From positions 6,229,052 through 6,293,051 of the forward strand of contig OY754973.1 of the NCBI GenBank assembly GCA_963576475.1: 64,000 bases of DNA, read 5' to 3'. Position 1 is the first letter of the stretch, and each line of letters begins with the position of its first letter. The translations under genes were made by a program, and so were the position numbers. The notes under the pieces were generated by a model that saw nothing but the letters and a program-made list of their open reading frames with translations, had not been told where the DNA came from and searched no databases. Source of the stretch: Molanna angustata. Taxonomy: Eukaryota > Arthropoda > Insecta > Trichoptera > Molannidae. Of this stretch, positions 48,338 through 60,034 are shown piece after piece.

Positions 48338-48479
48338 ACTACTGTGAGGGTTCTCCATTTCTGTCAGGCTACGCTTTTCTGCGGGTGACGTCAGCATCAA
48401 CATTTGCATCCGCTGTGAGCACTGATTCAAGATATTTGAACTCTCTTCGAGTAGTTTTATTTTGTCAGTGTACCTATAT

Positions 48480-49420
48480 TGGTTGATCTATAGTTAAATC
48501 GCATATATTATATTCAGTAATACGAATACTTCGCTGAATTTCAAAAATATTATAAAATGAAAGTACCTACTCTTTTTTTATACTAACTTATACTTTGTTG
48601 AAACAATTCAGCCATGTGAATTTGACAATAGTTTCATTGCTTTTGACATTTTAGTATGTGGGTTGGTATGTCATAATACTAATATACCTAATATGAGAAT
48701 TTATTTTGAAATGATAAAAATTAAATTACACTCTTTATTGATATTAAGTAAACATTTTTCATTTCGCTACGTACGGTCCTTTTAAATATGACTCAACAAT
48801 AGTAGTATGTTTTGCAAACTAATAATCATATACTTTGTTAGCAATAAATCACATTCCATTATAATATACGTATAACAAAACGTTTGTCCAGTGTTTCTAC
48901 ATGTTTATCTTGGTTCATGCCTCTCCTTCACTCACCGAATAGCATGGTTCTCAAACTGTGATGATAAACAGTAAATGTTGATAATATACTGTGACAAAGG
49001 TCGACTCACGGTGAGTGGAGAAAAAAAAATTCTGTACTGCGTTTTCAATCTGGATTTGTGAACATATTTTTTATTTACATTGTTTTATCAAAACCACTGG
49101 GTGCAAATAGAAAGATAATGGATTATATTTTTCTTTTTAAGAACGTAAAATACAGTAAAGCAGGTATACATTGTATTAGACTCGTTTGCACGTGCAACGT
49201 ACATATATTATGTACGTGCAAATGAGATATGAATAATGAATAGTGTGTCATGTTTTTAATTTATTACTCTATTTATCTTGTACGTCAAAGCTATGTATAT
49301 ACAAATAAGTGTAGAATGGCGGGTTTATTGCTAAAAAGCAATCTTATCCTAGCAGCTTAAGCTACGTGAAACCTCAACCAAGGTCGGTTCTATAGTAATA
49401 GTTCATTTATTTATTATTAA
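48480..49420. other. No gene recognised
   Basis: AT-rich, with ACGTGCAACGTACATA/TATGTACGTGCA as a small inverted repeat near 49190-49225. Confidence 0.4.
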
Positions 49421-49429
49421 ATATTCTTC

Positions 49430-49760
49430 CTTGGTTTTAATCTTGGGGATTATATAGTTGGCAGCAAAACGATGCATCTCTTCCTCGTCCGCCCTGTCTT
49501 CAGCGACTTTCTTCAACTCTATGTAGGAGGTACACTTCATATCCTCGCACACCAGGGGGGCAAGTCTAGTTCATCCGGCGAAATCAAAACCCTCACGATT
49601 ACCCATATTATCGATATAATTATTATATAGAGTTCTATTATATCTTAAGATGTCCAGACTTGCTTCCCTGGTGTAGATACTCCCGGCGGGGACGCCCTCT
49701 GCCAGTTGTTCCCTCGACCATTTCCTCCAAGACAATTTGCGGGAGATCCCCGTGACCTAA
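49430..49760 (-). mobile_element. LINE fragment, family b, split by a MITE
   Basis: Minus translation gives ANWLGHGDLPQIVLEEMVEG and GRGRP, then (after the MITE) CEDMKCTSYIELKKVAEDRA. The same protein end as 24362. Confidence 0.65.
49552..49671. mobile_element. 120-bp MITE inserted in LINE
   Basis: Termini CCAGGGGGGCAAGTCTAG and (inverted) CCAGGGAAGCAAGTCTGG. It interrupts LINE coding text that continues on both sides. Confidence 0.75.
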
Positions 49761-50401
49761 CCAATTTGCCTTAACTGTGGTGCCCAAAATAATTGGCATA
49801 TTAAAATATTACTGTATTACCTACATCGCAAACATTTCATACCGAATGAGAAAATCTGCAAATTCATATAGGTACCTCTGTTGCGAAACTGAAGTGAAAA
49901 TACAATATGGTCTTAATGTAGGTTAATAGTTGTACTGTATGTTTCGTGTTTAGCCTTGATTTTCATTTCAGATTTGGCCTTTTCGAATAGCGTTTATTAT
50001 CTCACTACGTTTTGTCGTATAAGTACAACGATATTGTGATGAGTCATATAGTGAATATATGACAATAGACACTACACTTAGAATGCGTTGTTGTCTTTAT
50101 GACTTTCCTTTACGATCTGAATAATATTATTATAGCCGATTACATGAATAGAAGGCGACACAAAAATAATAATATAAATATATTCAGAGTTATATTTTTG
50201 ACACATTTTTAAACAATTTAATTTATTACAATTGACTTGGTCAAAGTCACGAATGAGTTACGATTGAACGACCGAGTTTTGAATAAATTATCTCATTTAT
50301 GATTAAAACTAATTGAATTGTTTTAAATAAATAAAAATATGACTACTTACAATAAATAGATAACGCATAGAATTGAAGAACGCACGAGGATTATCGTTTA
50401 A

Positions 50402-50608
50402 GTCGGTCTTCGTGGCTCAGCTGGTTAGGTATCAGACTGCTGATCCAAAGGTTCCAGTCTCGGTTCCCGGTGAAGACACGGTTTTTAATTGTGTTTTCAT
50501 TCTGGATCTGTGAGACGATTAATATCGTAAGTCTCCAGAATGTGGTAACTTGTTATTAGGACCGTGTTAAATTAATATTTGACATAGTACCTGTTAGTTG
50601 CCCGAGAA
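50402..50608 (+). repeat. SINE-1, best copy (tRNA-derived)
   Basis: Head TCTTCGTGGCTCAGCTGGTT (A box), CAGACTGCTGATCC anticodon-arm-like, GGTTCCAGTCTCGG (B box), then the body TCTGGATCTGTGAGACGATT and end GTTAGTTGCCCGAGAAG. Confidence 0.75.
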
Positions 50609-51039
50609 GTAATATAAAAAAAGATAAGTATGTTAATTTTATTTTTTTTCTTTCATATTTCTACAGACGACATTATAATATCATCAATTATAATATATTA
50701 CACAACTTTAGCTGTCCTTTACTTGAAGAAAGAGCTCAATAAACTTAGTTTTTAATGAAAATGCCAAGTGTGGTAGGTTCGTTCGGTTAGTAATATGTTG
50801 ACTTATTTCAATATTTTCATTTTAAGGTAAACAATGTTACATTCCAAATACATGTTAAAGGAAAAAAATATTCCAATATAAATAACTATAATGCGGTAGG
50901 ACATGCATACGGCAGCTGATTCAAATATTATAAAAATAACGTCAAAAAATGGATTTATTATTTATCAAAAAATGTCATCGATATTCCTTGTGTACTGTCG
51001 TATTTTCTTTTTCTTCTTAGATACCATATAATATATGTA

Positions 51040-51160
51040 TATCTTCTTCGATGACGCTTCAGCCCAAATCAAGCCTCAGCCTCCTTCAACTTCTGTCTCA
51101 AACGACTTCTTTCTCTCCAGTTAGAGATTGGTCTCTCAATACTTCTTTCTCCTGGGTGTC
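51040..51160 (-). mobile_element. Retroelement fragment, as at 14630
   Basis: TCTTCGATGACGCTTCAGCCCAAATC and GCCTCCTTCAACTTCTG. Confidence 0.45.
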
Positions 51161-51210
51161 CAACCATGATATGTATGCTATACATTGTATACTATTTTAG
51201 ATAAAGTTGA

Positions 51211-51327
51211 CGCCAAATATCTTGAACTTTTAGCCGAGAATGGGAACGATTTGCACGTAAACCAACGCATCAAAAAGACACAAATTTGCGCTCTGCGCAA
51301 CCGGAAGCTCGTTCAAGATGTTTAGCG
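51211..51327. mobile_element. Small MITE, 117 bp
   Basis: Terminal inverted repeats CGCCAAATATCTTGAAC and (inverted) CGCTAAACATCTTGAAC, 15 of 17 matching. The core is shared with 1993-2106 in the PSAT1 intron. Confidence 0.7.
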
Positions 51328-51887
51328 AAAATTATACCATATTATATGTATACTATAAATACTTGTGTTGATAGAAAGAGATTGCATTTTGACATTATAC
51401 TCTCCTTTTTACACTTTATATACATACCACTTACCTTTATTTACATTTGTTATTATTTTGTTTCGTAAATACATAATGTTTAGTTATAATATCTCTGATC
51501 TAAATGAACTAGAACACCGTGATGAACGTATTGTCCAGTATGTTGACCGTAAAGAGCACTTATCTTTCAAATGTCAGATATTCTGGTTCAACTGTGAAAT
51601 ACGTGTCGGGTCTGCATCATCTTAGCGTATCATAGAAAGTTTTGACCAGAGATGTCTTGTAACAAAAATATATAAGTACCTACTTACTAATTATATATAA
51701 GACAGTATGGTTATGTGGAAAGATGGAAAGTAGGACTAAAATTTAATTAAGATAATGTTCATCATTTAAAACATATACATTAAATGCTAGTTGTGTCTAG
51801 CGAAAGCGACACTAGGCATCTTATATGTTTTATATTGTACATATACTCGTTTGTGGAATATCAGAATCCTGAGCACAAATGTCCCGG

Positions 51888-52022
51888 GCTAGTTGGAGAT
51901 CCCTGTGGATACACAGTTTTTAATTGTTGTTTTTTCAGTCTGGATCCGCGATAAATATCATCTCTAGCCTCCAAAATGTGGCAACTTGTTATTGGGTGCG
52001 TGTTAAACTTTTACTTGACATA
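51888..52022 (+). repeat. SINE-1 fragment
   Basis: CACAGTTTTTAATTG, then CAGTCTGGATCCGCG and GTGGCAACTTGTTATTGGGT. Confidence 0.6.
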
Positions 52023-53800
52023 TTTTTCTGAATAAGTAAACTAAATTTCATAACCATAATACATGACTATTTGGTTTTAGAAAATAATAGCACCTTGATT
52101 TTTATTCATTTAACAATTTATACGATGTTAGACACTAAAATGGTACCTACCTATCCTCTTAAAAGTTATTAAAAAACATATTCCTACATTTTATTTTCTA
52201 TTCTTTGATTTCTTCAATGAATCATTTTTATTTCTTGTGTATTTAATGCGTAGTTTATTTTTCACTAAGGTCACTAAGTTATTGTGGTTGAAAGGTAAAG
52301 GCTATAAATCTGTTATACGTAGTGTGTTTTAAAATGTTCAACTGTATGTTTTCTATTTTTATGCACAATTTTATAAAATACCTACAAAATTTATCTTCAG
52401 TTGTAGAAGTTTAGTTGATATTTTTTATTTTGATTCTGTGTGTCCATTAATTTTATTTTGCTTTTAAACAATTTTCATAACATATTTTTATTCATATTTA
52501 TTTTGATAAATTTGATTCCCACGCTAACAGTAATGTGAGATCGAGTTGATTAATTAACGAGTAATAAGTAAATTTCCTCATATTAATATTTAATTATAAT
52601 ATATACCTAATATTGCAGTCATTAAAATAAAGATGACGTATTTTGGTTATTACGATTTCATAATTATTTTTAAAGTGTAATTAATGAGAGCGAAAACATG
52701 ATTGATGGTTAGAAGACCACCTTTCATTTTTTTTCAAAGAAAATTTGCCGTGAAAATAAATCTTGAAAAGTATTGATGAATAGTTGTAGGGAGAGTATTG
52801 ATCGAGATCTATTTAAAGGTGATGAACAACATATTGAGACAAGTTGCTTAAATACTTTTAACAAAAAAAAGAAGATATAGAAAATATTAATCTATAACTT
52901 AATAATTATTTATATAATATCCAAAGTGACTTTGTTTACACCACTTATGAGGACTAACGAATAAGTACGAATATTTGTTAATTTGATTGAAACTCTCAGT
53001 CCATCCACTTACCATTGTTTCGAAACCATGCTGCGAGAATGTTTCTTTCTACATCTATAAAGTTTTCCAAGTTCCTGATCCGTCGAGAGCTGGAACAGTT
53101 CTGGCTTCGACCGCGGTTAATAGTTAGTTATTGGCGTTCAAAGATTACCCACTGCTCTGAAACATTACAAATAATTGTGGTAATTCCTATTCAGGCTAGG
53201 GATTTAGCGTCTGTATCCATGTACACTCCGAAGAGTATACTAGATCACGTAGTAACGCGTTTCGATAGCGAATTGTAGCAAATAGGAGTTTACATATTAT
53301 AGGTATTATAACTAGTGGAGTTTATGTGAAACCCAATAGGGCGGTACTTGCTATATAGTAGTACAGCGTTTCTCTCATCCATTTTCGACGGGAGACCGTA
53401 CTTCACAAGAATCGGTTTCAAATTCACGAGATATCGTATTGAAAATGAGACTTAATAGAATAGTTGTATGAAACTCACTCGACGTATCGTAGGGTATGTT
53501 TATGTCTGGCTCCGACTTCAAAAAGTGATTTGATGTAAATAAATATTTTATTATATTTATTTTATACACTTGAACGACTCTAATGGGGCATTTACATATT
53601 GATTGGTAGGTATGTAGTGTTGGCACAACAAGAAAAATAATGGGAAAGATACCACAGATTTATTATACACATACAAAAAGTAAATACAAAGGAGGAGTAA
53701 AAATACAACATTAATTTTAAAAATAAAATTTAAGAGTAAAATAACAGCATAATTATTCTATGTAGAAAATAATTCAAAGCAAAGTAATACCTAAACAAAA
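52023..53800. other. No gene recognised
   Basis: AT-rich to 52980. 53000-53480 is GC-richer (ACTAGATCACGTAGTAACGCG, CTTCGACCGCGG) with an 87-codon ORF at 53015-53278 without recognisable domain. It may be an unclassified transposable element. Confidence 0.35.
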
Positions 53801-53802
53801 AG

Positions 53803-54090
53803 CGGTGATAGTCCAGCGGTAAGGTTGTCGCCTCACATGCGTGAGGTTGACGGTTCGAATCCGGACGGGGCACGCACCTCTGGATTTTTAAAAAATCTAT
53901 GTGCGGATTTATATCACTAGCTATGTGTAACCATGATCCAATTTGTCTGGTTCCCCTTTCTAAGGGTTACGAAGGTCAGATGGCAGTCGCTTCAATATAA
54001 TAACCAGACTCGCCAATTCCAGGATCATGGTCAAAGCGTACCCCGATAGAAACGGGACAAAAGCGCTAAGGGTAAAGAAGAAAGAAGAAA
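53803..54090 (+). repeat. SINE-4 (tRNA-derived)
   Basis: GATAGTCCAGCGGTAAGG (A box), CCTCACATGCGTGAGG arm, GGTTCGAATCCGGAC (B box), then a body of about 200 bp ending in a (GAA)n-like tail GAAGAAAGAAGAAAG. Confidence 0.75.
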
Positions 54091-54468
54091 GTAATACCTA
54101 AACAAAATGATTATGAAATAAGCAAATAAATTGACATAAAAAAGAGGAAGAGAATAGCAGAATAGTACTATGTAGACAAAAAAATAGCAAAGCAAAGCAA
54201 TAACTAAAAATTATAATTAGCGTTAAGTAACTCATTAAAACCATCTATCTTTCCAAGGCGGTGTAATCCAACTGTCGATTTGTTCAAGAGAATTTATTTC
54301 TCTTAACATATCGACAAAGTATCAAGCCAAGATTCGCGAGAATTGTATGCCAGGTGTATATTTTTCACGGTTTTTTCAACATTGAAGCCAAAAAAACACC
54401 AACTTAGAGGCTTCGCAGCATATGTTCTATGTATATGGATTTACTCAGAAATCGGAGTAGAACATTTA

Positions 54469-54581
54469 GGGCCTTACTTACTATTTGAAATACGAGTTAA
54501 ATCCAATGTTGTCAGTTTTGACCATACAAAAAACTGGGTAAGTATCATCTTAAACACAAATTGCTCATAGTAAGTAAGACC
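54469..54581. mobile_element. 113-bp MITE nested in Helitron copy H
   Basis: GGGCCTTACTTACTAT and (inverted) GGTCTTACTTACTATGAG. Absent from the same position in other Helitron copies. Confidence 0.65.
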
Positions 54582-54824
54582 ATTGTGTTTAACAATTTTT
54601 ATAAAAAATGAATTTAATGACGACATCGTTTCATACAATTTTTAAGGCAGTATACACTATGTACACAATATCTCACTCAATAGTTTGATACCTACTTACA
54701 TACATAATACCATCATGCTGTTTTCATATTCTGGTTAAGAAAAACAGACTGGCCTCCATACTGTCCTATCCTGACATAAATGTTTTATAATAGAAAACAA
54801 AATATCTTAAAATATTTAATTTGT

Positions 54825-55125
54825 TCATTCATTCATTCATTCATACCATCACGGCATATCCCACAATGTGGGGTAACCAGCGAAAGATGTGCGGGTGTGC
54901 ATTGCCATATAAAAGGGAGCACAACATATCTGTGTATACCCACACACCAGTCTCGTCTCACCTAAAAAGGCACTATATTCAGAATGGGTGGTGAACCTCA
55001 TTGCTGAACTATGTGAGATGTTATTGTTTCCTGTTGTATTTTCGATTACCCGGCTCTTACGGGACACTCAAAAACAATAATAGAAAAGAGTGGAAGCACT
55101 ATTCTAAGCCGGTGCCTCACAGCTA
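54825..55125 (-). repeat. Repeat-5 copy at the 3' end of the chimeric insertion
   Basis: Nearly identical to 46386-46690, including the CATT-type tail and the GGTGCCTCACAGC end. Confidence 0.8.
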
Positions 55126-55369
55126 GGTCACCCCAATATATCATGTAGGTATTATTAAATAACTTTGCAATTCAATCAACAAAGTATATTTTTATGTTAA
55201 GATAGACAAACTATTAATGCAGTATGGTGAAGAATGCTTATGTTGTATGAAATATTTTAATAAAAGCAGATAAATTTTGTTTTAAAGAACACGAGAGAAT
55301 TTTGAAAATTTTGACACGTGATATCATATGAAGTAATTTTATGTTATTCATAAAAAGCTAATCATTTCT

Positions 55370-55930
55370 ATGTTCAAGCTCTTTAAATTATAACATGAAA
55401 TCAAATCTACAAAAATTAATGAGAATGTTATCGAAAACTCTAATATTAATGAGAATGTTATTGAAACCCCCAAAATTACCGAGGATTTTATTGAGGACAT
55501 AACGCCTAAGAAGGTAACATTATTAAATAACTCGTAAAAAGAAAACATGCAAACATATATTTAAATAAATATTATCTAATGATACAATTAAGTTATACCA
55601 AAAATCACTTATGTTTTTGTCTAAAATAAATATTGTTTCTTTACAGATATCGTCTGGTTTTCATAATAAATAAAAAAAAACACCGAAGAACAGTAATATG
55701 AATATAAACAAAGAAATAACTAGACAAGTAACTTCAATTGCAGAAGTAGAAATAGAAAATAAAAAAAATATATATATTCGATCCAATTAGAAAACGCTAA
55801 GAAAAAATCACAATACTTAGACTTAGCCAATACAATTGCAGAAAAAGATATGGAACATAAAAGAGAATTACACGAAATAAGTATTGAAATTGCAAAGGAG
55901 TCGCGTAACTTAGATGTTATTGGAATATAA
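55370..55930 (+). pseudogene. Degenerate coding-like segment, unidentified
   Basis: One frame before 55512 reads INENVIENSNINENVIETP and EDITPKK, then a GTAACA donor-like site. A TTTCTTTACAG acceptor-like site is at about 55646. Beyond it NINKEITRQVTSIAEVEI and, in another frame, NTIAEKDMEHKRELHEISIE form a charged, helix-prone stretch. This resembles the C-terminal part of SANT/Myb-like DNA-binding proteins, but the match is weak. Stops and frameshifts are present. Confidence 0.25.
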
Positions 55931-55957
55931 TAAACGTGGAAATTATCTAACCATCTC

Positions 55958-57259
55958 TTGTATGCATCTTTAACCACAGGCAGTAAGAGTTTTACTCCTA
56001 AATATTGGTGGAAAAGGATATTAAATAACAAAGTTGCGGAAGCAACAATTGGAAATACAACCTTTTATGCCACTGAGAATTTAATGTTGATTCAATGTCC
56101 TCAAGGAAATTATTTAGTTTCAAGAGACCATTTATTGATAATATCAGATTTAGCTTCTCAAAGATATTTGCTTAAGCTATATAGTATTATATGTAATAAT
56201 ATGGAAGACTATGATTCTTTTATAGATATAAATACTTTAGACAAATTTTTGCTAAATGGAGATCTCATATTAGAGGAAGCAGGAAACTTAGGATATGAGT
56301 ATATTTATAAAATGGAACCTGCAGCATTAAGCAGATTAGTAGGAGATATTAAAATTGGTTCAGATCCTATTGACAGAAAAACATTTAAAGAAATAATGAG
56401 AGATGCAACAAATAATATAGCAAAAGAATTAAACATTCAAATTCTACACTTAGAAAGAGAAGAACTATTAGACAACATTCAAGACAAACCTCATTTATTG
56501 TCACAATTATACGGACTATATAGAATATGGGGACATCCCACATTAGAGCCCTGTGATGGAGCTATAGCTCTTAAGAAAATAGCAACTTATGTAAGACTAT
56601 CTTGCCAAGAATTAATAGACAAAATTGAATGCAAATTTAAAGAGGAATTCATCTTACGATACATCTCCAAATATAATAAATGGCCCATTATGAATATTGA
56701 TAGATTGATGCCAAATCACATTATTAGATCATGTTATGAAAAACAATTACCTTTTCCCAAAAAACACAGATATTACAATAGACAAAATTTGACATTAATA
56801 TCTTTTGAAAAAACATTTCCTGTGGATCCAAAGTTTGATATCATTGAAATGCTTTCAGACAAATCTATGTCATTATTAACAGATGAACTGATAAAAAAAG
56901 CATTAATGAAGAAAGAGGTGTTGGAAATGCTATAGATAGATCAGTCTTAATCAAATGGATTGAGTCAGATCTGCAAGATCCAGAAGTTTTCTTAAAAGAG
57001 ATAGATATTAATCGGTACAAACACAATGAAAAATCTTTTGGAGTCAAAGAGAAAGAAAGAGAAGGGAAATCCAAACCTAGATTGTTTGGACTTATGACAA
57101 TGTACAAAAGAATGTACATTGTATTAACTGAATCCTTAATTGCAGAGTATTTTGTCCATCTATTTCCTGAAATAACAATGGTGGATGACGAGTTTTCTCT
57201 GGATAAGAAAAGAATGAATTTTACTAAAACTGCTACTACTGACAAACAAACAGAATATC
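55958..57259 (+). pseudogene. Endogenous viral element: rhabdovirus-like polymerase (L) fragment
   Basis: An open frame of about 325 codons (55958-56935), then continued homology in another frame to 57259. Recognisable mononegavirus L features: SRDHLLIISDLASQRY early on, WGHP (residues 191-194 of the first frame) followed by L..CDG, KYNKWP, FPVDPKFD near the end of the first frame. In the second frame there are KEKERE (about 57045-57060), RLFGLMT (57079 on) and FPEITMVDDE. The order and spacing fit the N-terminal third of L up to the start of the palm; catalytic motif C is absent. Broken by one frameshift near 56930 and truncated at both ends; no viral start codon. Homology to rhabdoviruses rather than other mononegaviruses is my best reading. 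Confidence 0.85.
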
Positions 57260-57850
57260 AATATTTAATTTGTGTTTAAGTGTTAATAGTTTTGTACGTA
57301 TTCTTCAGTTATACTTACTATCGCCAACGACAGTTGGATCTCATGTGTTACATGCAACTAGTCTGTGTATTGGTGAATTAATAATTAAGTTGTTACGTAG
57401 ATTCTCAATATGAAATTGTGCATTTTGACGCGAAGCATACCTTGTGTGTGGGTACTACGAATTATATTATTTGAATTATCTCAGGGGAGCTAATAATATG
57501 TATGCTACTCATATAATATTTTGTTTTAGATGTAAAAATAACGTTCTTTATAAATAAATAAATTAGGTAATTATTTTGCACTTGGTTGTGTAAGTATTTT
57601 TTAGTTCTGTTGATTTTATTTTATGTTGTATTGATTTTTTCATTCAATTTTTTTGATTTCTTTGATATTTTTTTAATCATAACGTACAGAAATAAATTAA
57701 AAAATAGTTTATCAAAGAACTTTTTTCTATACAGGTATGAAACTACAAATTTTCACGGACCATAATTTGGGAAAAGATGCTTCAGTTGGTTTATAATGTT
57801 TGTTATGTATGAAGGATGTGTATGTATGTATTAGTGAGCCTAGGTATGTA

Positions 57851-58378
57851 CAGGGTGTACAAGTTTATATTTAGTGGATCGATTAAAAAAAGTAAGCCGT
57901 GTCTCAAAAAAATGTTTATTAATTATTGAAGTACGCAATTTGGGAATTTATTTTTTAAAAATAAACTGTGGACCCTCGCGTTCGCAGCACTCATTTAATC
58001 GAACAGTAAAATTACTTCTCAGTGATGGCTACCATTTCGTGACGGATATTTCCTTTCAAATGCGCCAGGGAAGTCGGTTTACTGGCATAATCATTAGATT
58101 TAATATAACCCCATAGGAAAGAGTCCATAGGGGTTAAATCGAGACTTCGTGGAGGCCAATTTATGTCACCTCTCCAGGAGATCAATTTGCCTGGGAAAAA
58201 TTTACGAACTCGTGGCATAGATGTATTGGACGTGTGTGACGTTGCTCCGTCCTGCTGGAACCATGTTCTTTGGTTATAGCCAGGAAAGTAAGTTTTGCAG
58301 TTCAGGCACCAAGAAGTCGTCTAACATCTCCACATAACCCTCTGAATACAAATATAAACTTTATTTTGAGACACCTTG
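57851..58378 (-). mobile_element. Internally deleted Tc1/mariner-superfamily element (DD41D-like)
   Basis: Flanked by TA on both sides. Inner terminal repeats share AAGTTTATATT in inverse orientation, though the outer bases are imperfect. On the minus strand the 3' end of a transposase remains: QQDGATSHT (second catalytic Asp), then NWPPRSLDLTPMDSFLWGY with a third Asp 41 residues further on, matching the D41D spacing of rosa-type elements. The ORF 58218-58012 ends HEMVAITEK. The N-terminus and first Asp are missing. Confidence 0.75.
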
Positions 58379-58852
58379 TATAATACCCCCCCCCCTACTA
58401 TTACCTTTGGCAATCATTATTGAAGAGGATGTAAGGGAAATTGGCAATTATGCGGACGGTTCGCCCGCTTTACTTTGACCTATTTATTATGTACCCCGAT
58501 AGCCCTGTACTGGGTGGGTCAATTTTTGCCTGTCGTTTACAATTTGCATAAAGAATCGGTGGGAGATTCCCTAAGTCGATAATATTGTTGTACTAATACT
58601 ATTACTACTAACTAACCCACCCTAAGTTTCGAAATTCAACCACCCTAGATATAATTTTGAAACATTTATTACAGCTTTGAGACGTCTGCGCGTTGCATAA
58701 AGTTTTATTCACGTTTAAATTCTGCCACATTCATACTGTCAATGTTAAACACATAATATCGAACGAAGTTTATGCAGCAATAAAAATCAAATTCATAATC
58801 TATTGTGAAACGATATAAATGGTACTAAAACAATTACACAAGTTTGCATGGA

Positions 58853-59010
58853 ATAGGTGGTGGCAAAGCGGTCAGTGCGCTGGATTAGTAATCCAGTGGT
58901 CGTGAGTTCGAATCCTGCCACGACCGATTTCGTTCACCTATAGCACAAGCTTTTGTGCTTTATTTAGGGAATGTTTGAAGATGTATATGTGCTTGTTTCA
59001 AGGATAAAAA
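58853..59010 (+). repeat. SINE-2 copy with well-preserved tRNA head
   Basis: TGGCAAAGCGGTCAGTGCGC (A-box region), CTGGATTAGTAATCCAG anticodon arm, GAGTTCGAATCCTGCC (B box), then the SINE body GATTTCGTTCACCTATAGCA and TTGTTTCAAGGATA. The body and other copies show it is a SINE, not a tRNA gene. Confidence 0.8.
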
Positions 59011-59167
59011 AAATCAAGCTGGAGATGCATTCTCATCGGGAATACACAAGAGTCGAGAAGTTAGCTAAAAATCAATTGCAATATTTCAGTACAAACAGAC
59101 AAGTGAAGTTAAATGAATGTGTCTAAGTATAACAGATGATAAATTATATTAAAATAAAGTATAAAAT

Positions 59168-59228
59168 AATCTGTCGCTGGTTACCCTAATTTGTGGAATA
59201 TAACGTGATGGTGTGAATGAATGAATGA
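59168..59228 (+). repeat. Repeat-5 3' end with GAAT-type tail
   Basis: CGCTGGTTACCCTAATTTGTGG, then GTGATGGTGTGAATGAATGAATG. Confidence 0.55.
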
Positions 59229-60034
59229 AATTATACAAAATTAAAATTAGTTTTCCGTTGAAAACGGTCAACTTCTTCTTTATGATCTCATTTTGACAGA
59301 GGTGCTCGCACGTTTTGGAAAATTTAGTTTGTAAACGCGTTAATGGGCGTCATATAAATTAATTGATATTCATCGACCTCTGATGAGTTTTGGGGACTGG
59401 TGAGGATTGCCAATCTCCTGTTAGCCATTCCTCGAGTTTTTTTCTCTCATAATAAATATGTATCATGTGTATATGTGGGCAGTTCCCTTCGTAGAGCTCG
59501 TCAAGCAAAATAATGCGGACGAAGTCATCTGCGCACAAATTAATTTTAGTACAGGGATATAGGTACTCTGATTTTGAACAGCTAATAAAATCAGTTGACG
59601 TTCAACGTTGTGTTGTGTATTGCGTGTCATTCTTGCCCCCCCGATCTTTGCAACCATACATTTGTAACCGTGTTGTACCTATATAGCTGTCACTCGCTTG
59701 TGGAGCTCTACGCGTTCTCTCGGCAGCACCGTTCAGCCATCACGATCCCATTAACCATCAGGATGTTCAGGATAGTGATCATTACGGAACATTTCGCGCT
59801 AATGGCTTTGGGCAATTTTGATTTTAATTTGACCACGCGTTGTAATTTGGTCTGATTCAGCGTTTCCTAACGTCGGCGGTGGTCAACTTGGCACAAGGCG
59901 ACGCTCATCAATTGATCGAATAATGACCCCGGGTCATTTCGAAGATGAGTAACTCCGAATTGTGGGTTGGTACATAGCAGCATAGATCGTTTCGTAGATC
60001 GACGTAATTCTCACGTGTGAAGTTTTTTATGACG

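Larger units (their letters stand above)
46866..48470 (-). mobile_element. LINE fragment, family d, interrupted by the palindromic insertion
   Basis: Continuous decayed LINE-like sequence (CATATCATCTCACTCTTGATTC, CATCTTCATCTCGTTTGTGTAG) breaks at 47340 after ACTACTGTGAG and resumes at 48338 with ACTACTGTGAGGGTTCTCC. Confidence 0.6.
54825..57259 (-). mobile_element. Chimeric 2435-bp insertion: repeat-5, middle segment and viral L fragment
   Basis: Flanked by the 14-bp direct repeat AATATTTAATTTGT (54811-54824 and 57260-57273), which is single in the uninterrupted Helitron copies. From the left: (TCAT)n tail and repeat-5 (to about 55125), a middle segment (about 55130-55950), and a plus-sense rhabdovirus-like L fragment (to 57259). 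In element orientation (minus) the simple-repeat tail is the 3' end, as expected for target-primed retroposition. Confidence 0.75.
54267..57361 (+). mobile_element. Helitron-like element copy H, with nested MITE and 2435-bp viral insertion
   Basis: The 5' end A|TCCAACTGTCGATTTG is at 54267. The 3' end ATGCAACTAG|T is at 57361. It is interrupted by a 113-bp MITE (54469-54581) and by 54825-57259. Confidence 0.8.

Noticed and set aside
53015..53278. 87-codon plus ORF in a GC-richer patch
   Set aside because: No recognisable domain, splice context or promoter; kept only as a possible unclassified transposon.
53803..53880. Genuine tRNA gene in SINE-4
   Set aside because: A and B boxes are present but a 200-bp SINE body and tail follow directly; no separate terminator.
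55958..57279. Functional viral polymerase gene
   Set aside because: Truncated at both ends, frameshifted near 56930, and lacking the catalytic core.
58853..58925. Genuine tRNA gene
   Set aside because: Acceptor pairing is imperfect and the sequence runs into a SINE body repeated elsewhere (30475, 32312).
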